Positions 54,671-64,000 are shown, counted from the stretch's first letter. The stretch is DNA of 64,000 bases from Rhizobium bangladeshense (GCF_017357245.1 NZ_CP071615.1:1-64000); one strand, 5' to 3'. Notes: a model not told the origin generated them from the letters alone. A program made the numbers and translations.

Positions 54671-56446
54671 TTAGGCGGTTGCCTCAAGGACCGTATTCTG
54701 AGAGCTGCTCCTGGCGCGCCACCAAGTGACGTAAAGCGCGATCATCCACAGGATCGGAAGAAGGGTCAGGAGAGACGCCACGGCGGCCACGGTGGGATCG
54801 ATCTCGTTGCGAATGTTTTCCCACATTTTCAGTGGCAACGTGCGGACCGAATATCCGCTGACCAAAGATGTCACGACCACCTCGTCAAACGAATGGATGA
54901 ATGCGAAGAGCGCGCCGCCAATGATCCCCGGTCGGATCAGTGGGAATGTCACCCGCATAAAAGCGGTAAAAGGTCTAGCGCCCATGCTTTTCGCCGCCTG
55001 CTCCAAGCGCCTGTCGAAATTGGCGAGAGTCGCGGAAACAATAACGACGACGTAGCTGATTGCGCCAATCGTATGGGCAAGCACGATGCCCGTCTCAGTT
55101 CCAATAAACCCTAGATTGACCAGGCCGAAGTAGCTCGCCACGCCGACGACAATGACGGGGATCGTGATCGGAGCAAGAATCACCATTGTCAGCCAGCCTC
55201 GAATATCTGATGCGATCCGGCTAAGGCCATAAGCTGCCAAGGTCCCGAGGACGGTCGACAGAGCCGCAACGGCCAAACCAATCTTGATGCTGGTCCAGGC
55301 TGCGCCATACCAGGCTTCGTCACCGAAGAAGCTGCCATACCACTGAAACGAGAATCCGGAGGGAGGAAACTGTAGCGTCGCATCGCTGCTGAACGACATG
55401 ATGATCACGACGACTTCGGGAAACAGCAGGAAGAAAATGACAAGCGTCAAGGTGAGAATGCCGGCAAAACGCGACCATCCGCCACCAACCCGAGCCTGAT
55501 AAAGTGCCTTGGACCATTGTTTGGATCTTGAAGCGACCGAAAGCTCATTCAGATACTGCTTCACCGCTCGGAGCAGGCTGAACCGTTCCATGAAACCCTT
55601 GCGTAGTTTCGGTGCGCTGTCTTGTGTCCCCGAGAGGTTCAGCCCGAACACAGAGAGCATCACCACGGCAATCGCCAGAAGGACGAATGAAGAGGCGCTG
55701 ACTGAGCCCATATTGAACCCGGTCGATACTTGGGAGGCAATAAAGGTTGAGAGCATCGCGTCTCCTAATCCACCCAACGCCGCTGGCGTGATGTAAAAGC
55801 CCAGGCAGATGACGAAGACCAGCAGTGTTCCGCTTCGAACACCAGGCATGCTCAAAGGGAAGTAAACCCGCCAAAAGGCTGTCGATGGCTTCGCGCCCAT
55901 GCTTTTGGCGGCCGCAATTAAGGATGTGTTGATGCCGAGCATGACACTCACAAGCGGCAGTATCATCATCGGCAGCATGATGTGAACCATGCCGACATAG
56001 ACAGCGGCGCGATTGTAAATGAGAGGTAGAGGGCTGGAAATAAGGCCCCAATTCATGAGGGCGCTGTTGATCAAACCATTGTCCCCGAGGATCACGACCC
56101 AGGAATAGGTGCGCGCCAAACCGCTTGTGAGATAGGGAATAACGACGGGAACGATCAGGACCATGCGCGCGCGCTTAGACGCTGTCGAAATTAGATATGC
56201 CGTAGGATATCCGACCAACAAGCAGATGACCGTCGCTATTGCGCTGATCTCCAGAGTCTGTAGCAAGACCCGGATGTTGGCATACTGCCCCAAGAACGAA
56301 GAATAGTTCTGAATGCTGAAATTAGGTGCGTTCAGACTTTCGAGAAAAAGCTGGACGGTTGGTACGCCGAATACAACGAGCAGAACCGCCATAGCCGGTA
56401 GTACGAGGATTATAGGAGCACGGCCAATTCTTTGAAATACTTGCAT
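54671..56446 (-). CDS. ABC transporter permease, two permeases fused (y4fN type)
   Basis: 591 residues from ATG 56446 (GGGAGG seven bases upstream). The first half is PotB-like (about six membrane segments, EAA loop AAKSMGAKPSTAFWRVYFPLS) and the second half PotC-like (EAA loop AAKSMGARPFTAFMRVTFPLI). The halves are joined by a soluble linker of about 60 residues (LRKGFMERF ... SKQWSKALYQ). Inner membrane. Imports a polyamine- or thiamine-like cation or amino-acid derivative with the ATPase and binding protein upstream. Fused permeases like this occur in FbpB/y4fN-type systems. Confidence 0.88.
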   Translation of the reverse strand: MQVFQRIGRAPIILVLPAMAVLLVVFGVPTVQLFLESLNAPNFSIQNYSSFLGQYANIRVLLQTLEISAIATVICLLVGYPTAYLISTASKRARMVLIVPVVIPYLTSGLARTYSWVVILGDNGLINSALMNWGLISSPLPLIYNRAAVYVGMVHIMLPMMILPLVSVMLGINTSLIAAAKSMGAKPSTAFWRVYFPLSMPGVRSGTLLVFVICLGFYITPAALGGLGDAMLSTFIASQVSTGFNMGSVSASSFVLLAIAVVMLSVFGLNLSGTQDSAPKLRKGFMERFSLLRAVKQYLNELSVASRSKQWSKALYQARVGGGWSRFAGILTLTLVIFFLLFPEVVVIIMSFSSDATLQFPPSGFSFQWYGSFFGDEAWYGAAWTSIKIGLAVAALSTVLGTLAAYGLSRIASDIRGWLTMVILAPITIPVIVVGVASYFGLVNLGFIGTETGIVLAHTIGAISYVVVIVSATLANFDRRLEQAAKSMGARPFTAFMRVTFPLIRPGIIGGALFAFIHSFDEVVVTSLVSGYSVRTLPLKMWENIRNEIDPTVAAVASLLTLLPILWMIALYVTWWRARSSSQNTVLEATA

Positions 56447-56463
56447 CTGTGTGCCTCCCCGGT

Positions 56464-57585
56464 TCATTCATCGAGCAGACGGACGTCCGCCCGAAGCCAG
56501 TCGAGACGCACCGATCCACCGGGGGCAAAAACCTCTTGGCCAGACGCCACGTGTTGACGCACTATTAAGGATTTGTCTCCGACACGGACCTGATATTTCC
56601 TCAGGGGTCCGGCGTAGATCATTTCTTCTACAATTCCGGTGACGATCTGGCTCTGACCGAGTTCAGCCGGTGCAGGGGAATTTACCGCAGAGATCCGGAC
56701 GCGCTCAGGTCGAACCATCGGCACTTTCCCGCGGAAGTTCTGATCGTTGAAGCCAAGCTCCGGTGAATCCAGAACATTTGCTTCTCCCAAGAAGTTGGCA
56801 ACGAAGCGAGTAGCTGGCCGGTCATAGAGTGCTTCAGGCGTGTCCAGCTGTTCGATTTTGCCGTTCCTCATAACCACGATGCGGTCCGAGAGCGTGAGCG
56901 CCTCTTCCTGGTCATGCGTGACGCAAATTGTGGTTTTCCCAAATTCGCGGTGGAGCCCCTTGATCTCCCCCTGCATCTGTTCTCTGAGGTTCCTATCCAG
57001 AGCGCCAAGTGGCTCATCCAAGAGAAGGATCGGAGGATCAGCAATAAGGGCGCGCGCAAGAGCGACACGCTGCTGCTGACCGCCGCTGAGTTGCGATGGC
57101 ATGCGCTCACCAAACGAGTCCAGATGAACTCGCTTGAGCATTCGTTCAACCAAAGGAGCCCGCTCGTTCGCCTTCATGCCCCGCATTTCAAGCGGGAACT
57201 CAAGATTTCGTCGGACCGTCAGGTGCGGAAATAGTGCGTAACTTTGAAAGACGATCCCCTGGTCTCGGCCGTATGAAGGCACAGCTGCGACAGACTTGCC
57301 TGAGATCAGGATGTCGCCCTTCGTCGGGGATTCAAATCCTGCCAGCATCATCAGCGCCGTGGTTTTACCTGAGCCGCTCGGACCCAGGATGGTCAAAAAT
57401 TCCCCGCGCCGAACGGTGAGTGAAAGCTCGGTGACAGCTGCGACCGGGCCATACATTTTGGTGACATCGCGAAATTCGATTTGGGCGGGGACGCGGTCTT
57501 CCAATTTCTGATCCTCGGTATTTGCCTGTTTTGGCAGTTTCGCGACGGGGTGTTCATCCGACCGCAGGTGAGCAGACTGAGACAT
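56464..57585 (-). CDS. ABC transporter ATPase (PotA-like, y4fO type)
   Basis: 373 residues from ATG 57585 (GGAGGAC upstream). Walker A GPSGSGKTT near 67, signature LSGGQQQR near 165, Walker B LLLDEPLGALD near 187, then a C-terminal TOBE regulatory domain. Its stop is 17 bases from the permease start. Drives uptake by the fused permease. Confidence 0.93.
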   Translation of the reverse strand: MSQSAHLRSDEHPVAKLPKQANTEDQKLEDRVPAQIEFRDVTKMYGPVAAVTELSLTVRRGEFLTILGPSGSGKTTALMMLAGFESPTKGDILISGKSVAAVPSYGRDQGIVFQSYALFPHLTVRRNLEFPLEMRGMKANERAPLVERMLKRVHLDSFGERMPSQLSGGQQQRVALARALIADPPILLLDEPLGALDRNLREQMQGEIKGLHREFGKTTICVTHDQEEALTLSDRIVVMRNGKIEQLDTPEALYDRPATRFVANFLGEANVLDSPELGFNDQNFRGKVPMVRPERVRISAVNSPAPAELGQSQIVTGIVEEMIYAGPLRKYQVRVGDKSLIVRQHVASGQEVFAPGGSVRLDWLRADVRLLDE

Positions 57586-57675
57586 GCTGCTGTCCTCCAT
57601 CCATGGCGCCCAAAGCGCCTGTGTTAGGTTGCCAATGTGCCGACTGGCGACACATTGGCTTCGAGCGTCCGCTGC

Positions 57676-58779
57676 TTACCGGATGACCCAGTCGCTCCAG
57701 CGCTGCACAAGGCGCTGGATATTTGAAAGGCCATCGGGGCCGACTTCGGAATACCAAGCGCCATTCAGAAGGATCGCCTTCTCAAGATACTTGGGATGGC
57801 TGGGCAGCGTAAGGCCAAGCTCTTCAGGGATAAGCTTAAATGCGTTCCGGTTGGTGGGGCCTTCCGGATAGAGCTTGGCAAAGGCTGCCTGGTTCTCGGC
57901 ACGGCTTACGAATTCAACGAACTTCTGGGCATTTTCGGCATTGGGGCTGTTTTTTGGGATGACCCAGTAGTCCCAGGTCATCTTTGCCTGGTTTCGATTG
58001 AGCTCCAACGCAGCGCCCTTGGCAATCGCGGAGGCCGCGCGGCCGTCATAAGACATCATGACGTCGCCGGCTCCGCTCAGCATCAGCTGTTGGATTTCGG
58101 ATCCAGCCGTCCACCACTTGCGGACGTGAGGCTTGATCTTGTCAAGGCTGGCGAAGATCCGGTCGATGTCCATTGGATAGATCTTGTCCGGAGCGACGCC
58201 GTCAGCCAAGAGTGCTTCTTCCCAAGGACCTTCCGAGCCGTATTGACCTGAAACCAGGTATCGGACGCCCGGGAATTTCTCGGTATCCCAAAACTCCGCC
58301 CAGTTAGTGGGCCTCGCTTTGTCCGCGGGATATTTCTTCGTGTTGTAAACCAGATTGTACGTGTAGAAGAAAAAGCCGACGCCAAAGTCTTGTTTCACAT
58401 TCGGGACAAGTCCCTCGATATCGTCCTTTCTGAATTTCGAATAATCAATCTTCTCCAGATAGCCTTTCTCGGCAGCTTGCAGGGCCGCACCTTGGCTCAT
58501 AGGGCCGACATCGATGGTTACGCTATTCGTCTTCTGCATCAGCTCGAGCTGTGCAAACTCGAAGTCTTGAGTCACCGGGATAACCTTGATGCCCGTTTCA
58601 GCTTCAAATGGTTTGGCGTAGGCTTCGATCACGTATTTGCCGAGCTGCCCACCGTAGGTTAGTACTCGGACCTCGCCGGCTGTCTGTGCCGAGGCGTTGA
58701 CAACAGGCGTTGCCAAAGTAGCGACGGCAATGGCGAAGGACGCCTGCATGATTCGTCTGCGGTTGATCAAAATGCTCAT
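57676..58779 (-). CDS. Periplasmic solute-binding protein (PotD-like, y4fP type)
   Basis: 367 residues. The N-terminus (NRRRIMQASFAIAVATLA ... ASA) is a signal peptide, with twin arginines that could make it a Tat signal. The mature part (VRVLTYGGQLGKYVIEAYAKPFEAETGIKV) is a family 1 extracellular binding protein of the polyamine/thiamine type. First gene of the minus-strand set PBP-ATPase-permease. Ligand unknown. Confidence 0.9.
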   Translation of the reverse strand: MSILINRRRIMQASFAIAVATLATPVVNASAQTAGEVRVLTYGGQLGKYVIEAYAKPFEAETGIKVIPVTQDFEFAQLELMQKTNSVTIDVGPMSQGAALQAAEKGYLEKIDYSKFRKDDIEGLVPNVKQDFGVGFFFYTYNLVYNTKKYPADKARPTNWAEFWDTEKFPGVRYLVSGQYGSEGPWEEALLADGVAPDKIYPMDIDRIFASLDKIKPHVRKWWTAGSEIQQLMLSGAGDVMMSYDGRAASAIAKGAALELNRNQAKMTWDYWVIPKNSPNAENAQKFVEFVSRAENQAAFAKLYPEGPTNRNAFKLIPEELGLTLPSHPKYLEKAILLNGAWYSEVGPDGLSNIQRLVQRWSDWVIR

Positions 58780-58850
58780 CTTCGTTCACCCTCTATTTTT
58801 CCCCGCCACTATTGACGAGGTTCTGAAGTTCTGCGGCAAGTAGCGTCTGG

Positions 58851-60014
58851 CTAAGGCGCCAGGACCCTTTCAACCAAGTTCACCCAGTAGCCAACGCCGA
58901 AAGGCAAAGCATCGTCGTTGAAGTCGTATTCGGGGTTGTGGACGGAGGCCGTCGGACCGTTGCCAAGAAAGATGTAAGAACCTGGCCGCGCCTCAAGCAT
59001 GTATGCGAAATCTTCCGATCCCATACCTGGCTTGATGAGATCGTTGACTGATGCGTGCCCAACCAGATCGCGTGCTGCGTCAACCGCTATCTTCGTCTCG
59101 GCCTCGTGGTTCACAGTGACTGGTTCGAGACGGCGATACGCAAAATCGATATCCGCGCCAAACCCGCCGGCGATGCCCTGGGCGGCTTCGAAAATCCCTT
59201 TTTCTGCAAAGTCGCGGAGGGCGGGGGAAAGCGTCCGGACAGTCCCGCAAATAACCGCATGCTGCGGGATGATATTATAGGCTTCTCCGGCATGGATCTT
59301 GGTCACGGAGATGACCAAAGCCTCTTGAGGATCGGTGTTCCTCGAAACCAAAGTCTGGAGGCCGAGAACGATTTGGGCGCCGATGACAATGGGGTCAATA
59401 TTCTTGTGAGGCGTCGCGGCGTGACCGCCTCTACCCCGAACAGTAATGTCAAATTCATCGAGCCCCGCCTGAATTGGGCCGCTGCAAATGCTGAATTTGC
59501 CGACCTCCAGTCCCGGGTAGTTGTGCATTCCGAAAATCTTGGAGATGCCAAATCGATCCATGATGCCTTCCTGCACCATCTTCTCTGCACCCCGGCCGTC
59601 TTCCTCGGCTGGCTGAAATATGAGGGCGACAGCGCCCTTGAAATTGCGCGTCTCCGCCAGATACTTCGCTGCCGCTAGAAGCATTGCAGTATGGCCGTCA
59701 TGACCACATGCATGCATTTTTCCAGGAGTTTTCGATGCCCACGGTTTTCCGGAGGCTTCCAATATTGGTAGCGCGTCCATGTCGGCACGCAGCCCGATTG
59801 TCGGACCGTCACCAAGGTTGCCCTGAATTACGGCAACCAAGCCGGTCTGCGCTATTCCGGTTTCTATGTGGTTGATGCCGAACGAAGCCAATTTTTCGGC
59901 GACGAAATTTGCCGTGTCGTGGACGTCATAGTCCAGCTCAGGATTCTCGTGAAGATACCGGCGCCATACCGTCGCTTCGTCTCTAAGCTTTTCGAAGTTT
60001 TCAATGCCGCGCAT
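58851..60014 (-). CDS. M20D-family amidohydrolase, complete metal site
   Basis: 387 residues from ATG 60014 (AAAAAGGAT upstream). Metal ligands appear complete: HACGHDGH near 101, FQPAEEDGRGAEKM near 135, FGMHNYPG near 160 and MGSEDFAYM near 345. Members cleave N-acyl amino acids (hippurate, IAA-amino acids, N-acetyl diamino acids). Lies between the polyamine-type importer and the oligopeptide importer, so it may cleave imported conjugates. Paralogue at 45255. Confidence 0.9.
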   Translation of the reverse strand: MRGIENFEKLRDEATVWRRYLHENPELDYDVHDTANFVAEKLASFGINHIETGIAQTGLVAVIQGNLGDGPTIGLRADMDALPILEASGKPWASKTPGKMHACGHDGHTAMLLAAAKYLAETRNFKGAVALIFQPAEEDGRGAEKMVQEGIMDRFGISKIFGMHNYPGLEVGKFSICSGPIQAGLDEFDITVRGRGGHAATPHKNIDPIVIGAQIVLGLQTLVSRNTDPQEALVISVTKIHAGEAYNIIPQHAVICGTVRTLSPALRDFAEKGIFEAAQGIAGGFGADIDFAYRRLEPVTVNHEAETKIAVDAARDLVGHASVNDLIKPGMGSEDFAYMLEARPGSYIFLGNGPTASVHNPEYDFNDDALPFGVGYWVNLVERVLAP

Positions 60015-60475
60015 CGTTTATCCTTTTTGATCTTGGATCGCTAAACGAAAAATCCCTCGGCTGCGGATCCGCCACCATCTTCACTGAACTCTCAGGTCCA
60101 GGCGACATGTGGGCTTGGGCAGATCATATACCCGCAATTTTGGTTCCCTTTTTTTACCAACGTGCCTTCGCGGGCTGTCCTAGGCAAATAGAGACTCAAT
60201 ATAAGCGCCATCTGGAAACGAGATGGCATACTAGTGGAGGGGGTCAGTTGGGCTTGCCTGAGGGCGTGACGCACTCTTCCCGAGGAGCCACCAGTTTTAC
60301 GAGGTCGAAGACAAGCTCCGCCCGGACTGGCTCTGTGCGCCATCGCTACACAACCGGCAGCACTGTGCCGGGCAGTGTCGACCAAACGTCCTTGGGATTC
60401 TTCCGGCTGCTAGTTCTGATTGGGCAAGGTGCGAAGACCTCGTCGAAACGACGCTACGCAAAGCCCCCCAACTGG
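60015..60475. other. Spacer between oppF and the M20 gene
   Basis: No supported gene on either strand; long frames here are without motifs. A promoter for the downstream M20 gene may lie here, but none could be pinned down. Confidence 0.45.
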
Positions 60476-61483
60476 TTAAGGGGTACCAGGCTCATTGTGC
60501 TCGATTTTGCCCCCTGGAGCGCGGACGTGACACGCGACAGCGCGGCCATCGGGCATTGACACCAGCGGGGGCACGTCAATGCGACAGCGGTCTTGTACGA
60601 GCGGGCAGCGCGGGTGGAATGCACACCCGCTCGGTGGGTTGACCGGGCTCGGCACTTCACCCTCGACCAGCGCCTCCAACTGAACCCTTGTGGGATCTGG
60701 TATAGGGGCGGCCGCTATGAGCGCCTCGGTGTAAGGATGTATTGGGTTGGCAAATAGCGCTTCGCAAGTTGCCAATTCGACAATCCGCCCGAGATACATG
60801 ACCGCTACTCGATGACCAATATGCTCCACAACACCAAGATCGTGCGAGATAAACACGAAGGCGATCCCCGTTTCCTCCTGGAGGTCCATGAGAAGATTGA
60901 GGATTTGTGCCTGCACGGAGACGTCGAGAGCGGAAACTGCCTCGTCGGCGATGATGATTGAGGGTTTCAGCGACAATGCGCGCGCAATTCCGAGCCGCTG
61001 GCGCTGACCGCCCGACAATTCCGAGGGGAGCCTGTGCATGATCTCGGGCGCAAGGCCCACCTTTCGCAGGAGCTCCGCCGCAAGGTCTTCGCGCTTTCTG
61101 CGGTTCAGACGCTCAAAATTCTCGACCGGTTCTGTGATAATCTGACCGGCCGTTAGCCGTGGGTTCAGCGACGAGTAGGGATCCTGGAAGACCATCTGCA
61201 TGCGTCGGCGCCAGTCCCGAAGTTCGTTCTTGTTGAGACTGGCAATATCGTTTCCCTCCAGCAGGACGCGGCCACCTGTCGGGTCAACAAGCCGCATCAA
61301 GAGCCGTGCGATTGTCGACTTTCCGCATCCTGATTCGCCAACAATGCAAAGTGTCTCGCCTGCGTTGACAGTAAAGGACACATCCTCGACCGCCCGCACG
61401 ACTGGTGGAACTTTATTGAAGATTCCGCCACCGACCGGATAGTGTTTGACCAGTTTTTCGACTTGCAACAAAGGGCCACTCAT
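60476..61483 (-). CDS. Oligopeptide ABC transporter ATPase OppF
   Basis: 335 residues from ATG 61483, overlapping the oppD stop by four bases (ATGA). Walker [10 protein letters not shown], signature LSGGQRQR, Walker B IIADEAVSALD. The C-terminal extension CAFHPRCPLVQDRC is typical of Opp/Dpp ATPases, where it can bind an iron-sulfur cluster. Confidence 0.93.
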   Translation of the reverse strand: MSGPLLQVEKLVKHYPVGGGIFNKVPPVVRAVEDVSFTVNAGETLCIVGESGCGKSTIARLLMRLVDPTGGRVLLEGNDIASLNKNELRDWRRRMQMVFQDPYSSLNPRLTAGQIITEPVENFERLNRRKREDLAAELLRKVGLAPEIMHRLPSELSGGQRQRLGIARALSLKPSIIIADEAVSALDVSVQAQILNLLMDLQEETGIAFVFISHDLGVVEHIGHRVAVMYLGRIVELATCEALFANPIHPYTEALIAAAPIPDPTRVQLEALVEGEVPSPVNPPSGCAFHPRCPLVQDRCRIDVPPLVSMPDGRAVACHVRAPGGKIEHNEPGTP

Positions 61484-62487
61484 GCGCTCAATACCTCTTC
61501 TGCATGCCAGCAGGCGGCCGCGTGATCCACGCCGTATTCTTTGACAGCTGGCGTTTTCTCCCGGCAGACCTCGGTCGCGAACGGACAACGCGGCGCAAAG
61601 CTGCACCCGACGATAGGCTCCCGCAGGCTCGGCACAATGCCTGGGATTTCCGGCAGACGGCGCTCTTTCCCCCGCCGCCTATCTGGGACCGAGCGCATGA
61701 GAGCTTTTGTGTACGGATGCATCGGCCGCGCGAAGAGATCCGTGACCGTTGCCTGCTCGACGATACGGCCGGCATACATCACTATGACGCGCTGGCAGGT
61801 CTCGGCCACGACGCCTAGGTCATGGGTGATGAACATAACCGAGGTTCCCATGCGCTCTTTCAGATCGACGATCAGCCGCAGGATCTGCGCCTGAATGGTG
61901 ACGTCGAGCGCCGTCGTCGGCTCGTCGGCAATCAAGAGTTCAGGTGAGCACGCAAGTGCCATGGCAATCATGGCACGCTGGCGCATGCCGCCGGACATCT
62001 CGTGGGGATAATTGCTTACCCGCCGTTCGGGGTCCGCAATGCGGACGAGGCGCAGCATATCGACGGCCTTTGCCAAGGCCTTAGAACGGGTGGCACCAGT
62101 GTGAATTTCGACCGCCTCTGCAATCTGGCGACCGACAGTGTAGACCGGATTAAGGCTCGTCATAGGATCCTGGAAGATCATCGCGATTTTATCCCCCCGG
62201 ATCTTACGCATCTCTCGGTCGGGCAGATCCAAGAGATTGCGACCGTGAAAGAGGACCTCACCGCCCATCGTTTTGGCGGAGAGCTTCGGCAGTAGCCGCA
62301 TAATCGAAAGCGCCGTCACGCTCTTGCCACAACCGGACTCGCCGACTACGCCGAGCGTTTCGCCCTTCTTTACTTTAAAGCTAACGCCGCCGAGAGCGTG
62401 CGTGACGATCTCCTCTCCGAAAAAGTGGGTCTCGAGATCCCGGACATCAAGGAGGATGTCCCGACCAGAATTTTTCTGAATACCCAT
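61480..62487 (-). CDS. Oligopeptide ABC transporter ATPase OppD
   Basis: 335 residues from ATG 62487. Walker [10 protein letters not shown] near 47, signature MSGGMRQR near 163, Walker [13 protein letters not shown], and the C-terminal [14 protein letters not shown]. Starts one base after the oppC stop. Confidence 0.93.
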   Translation of the reverse strand: MGIQKNSGRDILLDVRDLETHFFGEEIVTHALGGVSFKVKKGETLGVVGESGCGKSVTALSIMRLLPKLSAKTMGGEVLFHGRNLLDLPDREMRKIRGDKIAMIFQDPMTSLNPVYTVGRQIAEAVEIHTGATRSKALAKAVDMLRLVRIADPERRVSNYPHEMSGGMRQRAMIAMALACSPELLIADEPTTALDVTIQAQILRLIVDLKERMGTSVMFITHDLGVVAETCQRVIVMYAGRIVEQATVTDLFARPMHPYTKALMRSVPDRRRGKERRLPEIPGIVPSLREPIVGCSFAPRCPFATEVCREKTPAVKEYGVDHAAACWHAEEVLSA

Positions 62488-62488
62488 G

Positions 62489-63370
62489 TCATCTCCGCCT
62501 TTTCGCACGAGGGTCGAACAAGTCGCGGAGACCGTCCCCAAACAGATTTACCGCCAGAACCGTGATCGCAAGAAAGATTCCCGGTGCGAATATGGTGAAA
62601 GGAGCAATTGACAGGTACAGCCGAGAGCTGGAGATCATATTCCCCCAACTTGAGATTTCGGGGGGCACGCCAACGCCTAAGAAGCTCAGCCCGGCTTCGG
62701 TCATGATCGCGTCCGCACAAACAACCGCAGTTTGGACCATGAGTGGCGGTAGAGTGCTCGGAAGAATATGGCGCCACAGAATCTTCGGCAGTCGTGCTCC
62801 GCCGCAAACAGCGGCCTCGACATATGCGCGTTCACGCACACTTAGGACCACTGACCTTACCATTCTCGTCACGCTCGGAATTTGTGGGATGGCGATCGCT
62901 ATAATCAGAATGCCAATTCCCGTCCCCGTGAGCGAGATGAGCGCGATTGCAAGCAAGAACGTCGGGATCGACATCAAAGCGTCCATCACGCGCATGATGA
63001 CATTGTCGAAGCTTCGAATGTAGCCGGCGAGTACACCGATCAGAAGCCCGGCGGAGGCGGCCAGTAGCGCCGATACCAATCCGACCGTGAGAGAGATCCG
63101 CGCGCCGCAAACGGTCCGAGCGAACACATCCCGACCCAGGTTATCTGTCCCCAACCAATATTCGGCGGAGGGGGGTTGCAGGCGGACAAACGGATCCATT
63201 TTCAACGGATCACCCGCATAAAGTGGAGCTGCGAGCGTCAGAGCGATCAGGATCACCAGGAGACCACCGCCGATCAGAACCAGCGGGTGTCTTCGAGCAT
63301 GGCGGGCGAGGTATGAGACTCGAAAGCGACCCCGTTGCCCGGGGTTTGGTAACGAAATAGCAAAAGACAT
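62489..63370 (-). CDS. Oligopeptide ABC transporter permease OppC
   Basis: 293 residues. A cytoplasmic N-terminus is followed by a membrane segment (LVLIGGGLLVILIALTLAAPLYAGDP), the periplasmic YWLGTDNLGRDVF motif of DppC/OppC, and a binding-protein-dependent transport domain of five more segments with the EAA loop AAVCGGARLPKILWRHILPS. Inner membrane; pairs with OppB. Confidence 0.93.
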   Translation of the reverse strand: MSFAISLPNPGQRGRFRVSYLARHARRHPLVLIGGGLLVILIALTLAAPLYAGDPLKMDPFVRLQPPSAEYWLGTDNLGRDVFARTVCGARISLTVGLVSALLAASAGLLIGVLAGYIRSFDNVIMRVMDALMSIPTFLLAIALISLTGTGIGILIIAIAIPQIPSVTRMVRSVVLSVRERAYVEAAVCGGARLPKILWRHILPSTLPPLMVQTAVVCADAIMTEAGLSFLGVGVPPEISSWGNMISSSRLYLSIAPFTIFAPGIFLAITVLAVNLFGDGLRDLFDPRAKRRR

Positions 63371-63371
63371 A

Positions 63372-64000
63372 TCAGTACCGAATCCGGGGATCGATCAGCG
63401 TGTACGCAAGATCGACCGCCAAGTTGATCAGGACGTATATTCCTGAGATGACGATGAGTACGCTTTGAATGACCGGGTAATCTCGATTGTTGATCGCATC
63501 GACTACGAGACGGCCAATTCCGGGGATATTGAACACCGTTTCGGTGAGTACGACCCCGCCAATCATATAGGCGAAACTAAGACCGATCACAGTGACGATA
63601 GGTGCGCCCGCATTTTTCAAAGCATGACGAAAAAGCATCGAGTATGGCGATGCCCCCTTCGCAGCGGCCGTGCGCATGTAATCCTCCGACAACACCTCCA
63701 GCATGCTGGCCCGCGCGATCCGAGCGATGAAGGCGATATAGGGAAGACTTAGCGCAACAGTCGGGAGGATGAGATGAGCGAACCATGGCCCGAGGCCCTG
63801 GCCGATCGGCACGTAGCCTTGAACCGGGAGCAGTCGCGTCTGGATAGCAAACACATAAATGAGGAAATAACCGACCACGAAAACCGGAAGAGAGTAACCG
63901 AGTGCCGAAAATACGGTTAGCGCGCGATCGACGAAACCTCCCGCGCGCCAAGCAGCAAAAATGCCAAACGTCACTCCGCCGACTACTGAAACGAACAATG
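63372..64000 (-). CDS. Oligopeptide ABC transporter permease OppB, C-terminal part (runs off the window)
   Basis: About 209 residues up to the window edge; the start lies beyond it. Membrane segments and the EAA loop (TAAAKGASPYSMLFRHALKNAG) are typical of DppB/OppB, and the end is LIDPRIRY. One base separates it from oppC. A binding-protein gene is expected further upstream, outside the window. Confidence 0.93.
   Translation of the reverse strand, partial: LFVSVVGGVTFGIFAAWRAGGFVDRALTVFSALGYSLPVFVVGYFLIYVFAIQTRLLPVQGYVPIGQGLGPWFAHLILPTVALSLPYIAFIARIARASMLEVLSEDYMRTAAAKGASPYSMLFRHALKNAGAPIVTVIGLSFAYMIGGVVLTETVFNIPGIGRLVVDAINNRDYPVIQSVLIVISGIYVLINLAVDLAYTLIDPRIRY

Noticed and set aside
60092..60559. 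150-codon plus-strand frame downstream of the M20 gene
   Set aside because: No motif or ribosome site, and it overlaps the end of oppF on the other strand.

Overview
The window looks like part of a symbiosis island or symbiotic plasmid of an alphaproteobacterial rhizobium (Mesorhizobium/Sinorhizobium/Rhizobium type). It has a nifHDKEN cluster with NifA-type upstream activator sites and sigma54 promoters. It also has many insertion sequences, and catabolic families that I recall from rhizobial symbiotic replicons (y4f, y4t and y4u genes of NGR234). No genus call is possible without a search.

Layout. 1-8740 (minus strand): nifH, nifD, nifK, nifE, nifN, a decayed nifX, fdxB, then the start of an aspartate-semialdehyde dehydrogenase gene (asd) that runs off the window. 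8741-10987: nifH control region, an IS3-family element, and a second, clearly homologous copy of the nifH promoter/leader. 10988-15228: that second promoter drives a redoxin; an IS21-type element follows, then a decayed second redoxin and a TPR-like protein. 15229-20151: a third NifA/sigma54-type promoter precedes an EctB-like diaminobutyrate aminotransferase, a small ORF, a GNAT acyltransferase, a luxR remnant and an ATP-grasp ligase. 20668-30010: the glutamate synthase large subunit (without gltD), a type I glutamine synthetase with its own canonical sigma54 promoter, the second copy of the IS3 element, and a thioredoxin gene cut in its last codons by another IS. 30309-37831: dadA, ridA and a dead aldehyde dehydrogenase gene whose last 22 codons are separated from the rest by an IS256-family element that itself contains an IS66-family element. 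Both target duplications can be read and the order of insertion is certain. 38132-45170: Lrp regulator, class III aminotransferase, aldehyde dehydrogenase, aspartase-like lyase, CapA-like protein. 45255-64000 (minus strand): two M20 amidohydrolases, a LysR regulator, a FluG/uronate-isomerase-like amidohydrolase, two creatinase/ectoine-hydrolase-like M24 proteins, two tandem Asp/Glu-racemase-like proteins, a DUF2817 (M14-like) enzyme, a polyamine-type ABC transporter with a fused permease, and an oligopeptide ABC transporter whose oppB runs off the end.

How it may fit together (inference). Asd makes aspartate semialdehyde. The EctB-like enzyme would turn this into 2,4-diaminobutyrate with glutamate as amino donor, and GltB and GlnA supply glutamate and glutamine. 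A GNAT and an ATP-grasp ligase could acylate or ligate the product. The aminotransferase is preceded by the same promoter architecture as nifH, so the pathway would run in nitrogen-fixing bacteroids. The rest of the window is rich in importers, amidohydrolases, transaminases and semialdehyde dehydrogenases of the kind that degrade ectoine-like or N-acylated diamino acids. This suggests a rhizopine-like arrangement: a nodule-made metabolite and the genes to use it, next to nif. The product is unknown and no step has been tested.
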